Shown: positions 14,558 through 15,949 of the stretch, one piece after another
Position numbering within the stretch: position 1 is the stretch's first letter
Layout of the letters: every line of letters starts with the position of its first letter
NCBI GenBank assembly: GCA_028287455.1
Contig: JAQBPP010000348.1
Location: 1-15,949 of the forward strand
Source of the DNA: Bacilli bacterium
GTDB lineage: Bacteria > Bacillota > Bacilli > Tumebacillales > JAQBPP01
Direction of reading: 5' to 3'
Length of the DNA: 15,949 nucleotides
The notes under the pieces: generated by a model
Told to the model about the DNA's origin: nothing
Databases searched by the model: none
What the model saw: the letters and a program-made list of their open reading frames with translations, nothing else
Program-made: the position numbers and the translations under genes

Positions 14558-15553
14558 TTAATCTCCTCTCGTACTCCGGGTAATCTCAGCAATTGCGTTA
14601 CCCTCCATATACTTGTATGCCTGCCGAATCGCCGTTTGGATGGCACGCGCATTCGACGAACCATGCGCTTTGATAACTGCGCCTTTTAACCCAAGCAAAG
14701 GAGCGCCTCCCTGTTCGCGGTAATCATAGCGATCCCGAAACTTGCGGAGCGCAGGTTTCAGTGCCAGCGCTGCAAGCTTTGTTAAAAGTGAACTGGTAAA
14801 TACCTGCCTCAACTCACCAAACATGCCCAGCACAGTACCTTCTACCCCTTTGAGCAAATTGTTGCCGGCAAACCCATCGCAAACCAGCACGTCACACACC
14901 CCTTGCAGAACGTCACGCGCCTCAATATTGCCGATAAAATTAAGGTCTTCGCGCGCGGCCAGAAGTGGAAACGTCTCTTTGGTCAAGTGGTTCCCTTTAT
15001 TATCTTCTGTTCCGATATTCAGAAGTCCTACCCGCGGGCTGGGCAGTCCCATCACGATCCGGCTGTAGATGGATCCCATCACCGCGTATTGCGCTAAATT
15101 CTCGGAAGTAGCGTCCATGTTGGCGCCGACATCAAGCACCAGTACCGATTTGCCGTTTAAACACGGCCAAACCGATGCAAGCGCCGGCCGTTCAATCTCC
15201 TCCATGCGCCCGACAATCAGCAAACCGGCTGCCATTAAGGCGCCGGTGTTCCCAGCTGATAACAATCCGTCAGCACGGCCGGATTTAACCAATTCAGCTG
15301 CGACGACCAACGAAGAATCCTTTTTCCGTCGCACAGCGCGGACAGGCTCATCATCCGATTTTATGATGTCAGCCGCCGGAATTATGTCAATTCTACTCAG
15401 TTCGGCACCTGGTGGCAGACAAGCTCGTATTTGCTCTTCCTGACCAACCAATAAAATATGTAAATCAGCATATTCCTTAGCAACTGCAAGTACCCCTTCA
15501 ACCACAGCTCCAGGAGCATGGTCGCCGCCCATCGCATCAACGGCTAATTTCAC
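14558..15553 (-). CDS. plsX: Phosphate acyltransferase PlsX
   Basis: PlsX makes acyl-phosphate from acyl-ACP, the donor used by PlsY in the first step of phospholipid synthesis. It is a peripheral enzyme at the inner face of the membrane. The 331-residue protein has AVDAMGGDHAP at 4-14, SAGNTGA at 99-105, LLNIGTEDNKGN at 177-188, CDGFAGN at 225-231, and GGAPLLG and HGSS near the end. The start is GTG at 15553-15551 with AGGAGGT seven nt upstream inside fapR. It overlaps the end of fapR by 17 bp in another frame, an arrangement often seen for this pair and implying translational coupling. Confidence 0.97.
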   Translation of the reverse strand: MKLAVDAMGGDHAPGAVVEGVLAVAKEYADLHILLVGQEEQIRACLPPGAELSRIDIIPAADIIKSDDEPVRAVRRKKDSSLVVAAELVKSGRADGLLSAGNTGALMAAGLLIVGRMEEIERPALASVWPCLNGKSVLVLDVGANMDATSENLAQYAVMGSIYSRIVMGLPSPRVGLLNIGTEDNKGNHLTKETFPLLAAREDLNFIGNIEARDVLQGVCDVLVCDGFAGNNLLKGVEGTVLGMFGELRQVFTSSLLTKLAALALKPALRKFRDRYDYREQGGAPLLGLKGAVIKAHGSSNARAIQTAIRQAYKYMEGNAIAEITRSTRGD

Positions 15554-15949
15554 GCTTCAGACCTCCTAACTTGTGGTCAGCCACCGACTGGGGCGCTCTC
15601 ACAACTTCAAATCGGCCTTCAAATACCGTTGCCAGGCCCGCTTTGGTTTTCACCTTGACCATATAACGCCCGTCTTCCTTGTGGATGACATTGCCTTTGC
15701 AATAGAGGCGCTCACCGAGCCTAACCGGGCGCAGATATTTCACCTCAGCCGAGCGGGTCAGGACCACATCAAACGGGATCATGGCCACAGCAAGTGAATT
15801 AGCCTGTGCAAAAATATGATGTCCCCGCGCAATCTGGGTTCGCTGAAATACGTGTTCAGCACCGATTTCGAGCAAAGAGGACCCGGATGTTTCGGGCACC
15901 ATCTCTAGTATTTCCCCAATGACTTCCGCCATGTCTAAAGCGATGACTT
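15537..15949 (-). CDS. fapR: Fatty acid/phospholipid biosynthesis repressor FapR, C-terminal part
   Basis: The reading frame is open through the right edge, so this is the 3' part of a gene whose start lies outside. The visible 136 residues contain AEVIGEILE, the EHVFQRTQIARGHHIFAQANSLAVA segment and GLATVFEGRF. These belong to the hotdog-fold effector domain of FapR. The N-terminal helix-turn-helix (about 60 residues in B. subtilis) is missing from the window, not from the gene as far as can be told. Known FapR represses fatty-acid and phospholipid genes and is released by malonyl-CoA, so the operon it heads is probably autoregulated. An internal ATG at 15932 is not the true start, because the conserved family sequence continues upstream of it. 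Confidence 0.94.
   Translation of the reverse strand, partial: VIALDMAEVIGEILEMVPETSGSSLLEIGAEHVFQRTQIARGHHIFAQANSLAVAMIPFDVVLTRSAEVKYLRPVRLGERLYCKGNVIHKEDGRYMVKVKTKAGLATVFEGRFEVVRAPQSVADHKLGGLKREISR

Overview
The window is a housekeeping stretch of a bacterial chromosome, almost certainly from the class Bacilli (Firmicutes). All 16 protein genes and both tRNA genes lie on the minus strand, so transcription runs from the right end to the left. The order fapR-plsX-fabH-fabD-fabG-acpP-fabF-rnc-smc-ftsY-ylxM-ffh-rpsP-khpA-ylqD-rimM-trmD is the known Bacilli fatty-acid / SRP / ribosome-maturation block. FapR, YlxM and YlqD are typical of Firmicutes. fabH and fabF sit inside the fap cluster, whereas in Bacillus subtilis they are elsewhere; together with a moderate base composition this suggests a relative of Paenibacillaceae or Alicyclobacillaceae. 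That placement is inference.

Right part (about 15949-10212): type II fatty-acid synthesis. The 3' part of fapR (malonyl-CoA-sensing repressor; its DNA-binding domain is outside the window) overlaps plsX. Then follow fabH (initiating condensation), fabD (malonyl transfer to ACP), fabG (ketoreduction), acpP (the carrier) and fabF (elongation). A long imperfect hairpin separates acpP from fabF.

Middle (about 10179-4865): rnc, smc and ftsY, tightly packed. A hairpin overlaps the upstream candidate start codon of rnc. The next block (4864-637) starts from a good SigA-type promoter with an 18-bp palindrome in the leader: ylxM-ffh (signal recognition particle, acting with FtsY), then rpsP (S16), khpA, ylqD, rimM and trmD. 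A terminator-like hairpin between khpA and ylqD could lower expression of the three distal genes.

Left part (636-1): trmD is not followed by rplS, as it usually is in Bacilli. Instead there are tRNA-Cys(GCA) and tRNA-Leu(UAA), both with encoded CCA and probably their own promoter, then an intrinsic terminator, then the 5' end of a dihydrofolate-reductase-like (RibD C-terminal family) gene that runs out of the window.

I found no mobile element, CRISPR array, phage gene, broken gene or uncharacterised cluster. The points worth a second look are regulatory hairpins and palindromes in the intergenic gaps, the missing rplS, and a substituted GTPase motif in Ffh.
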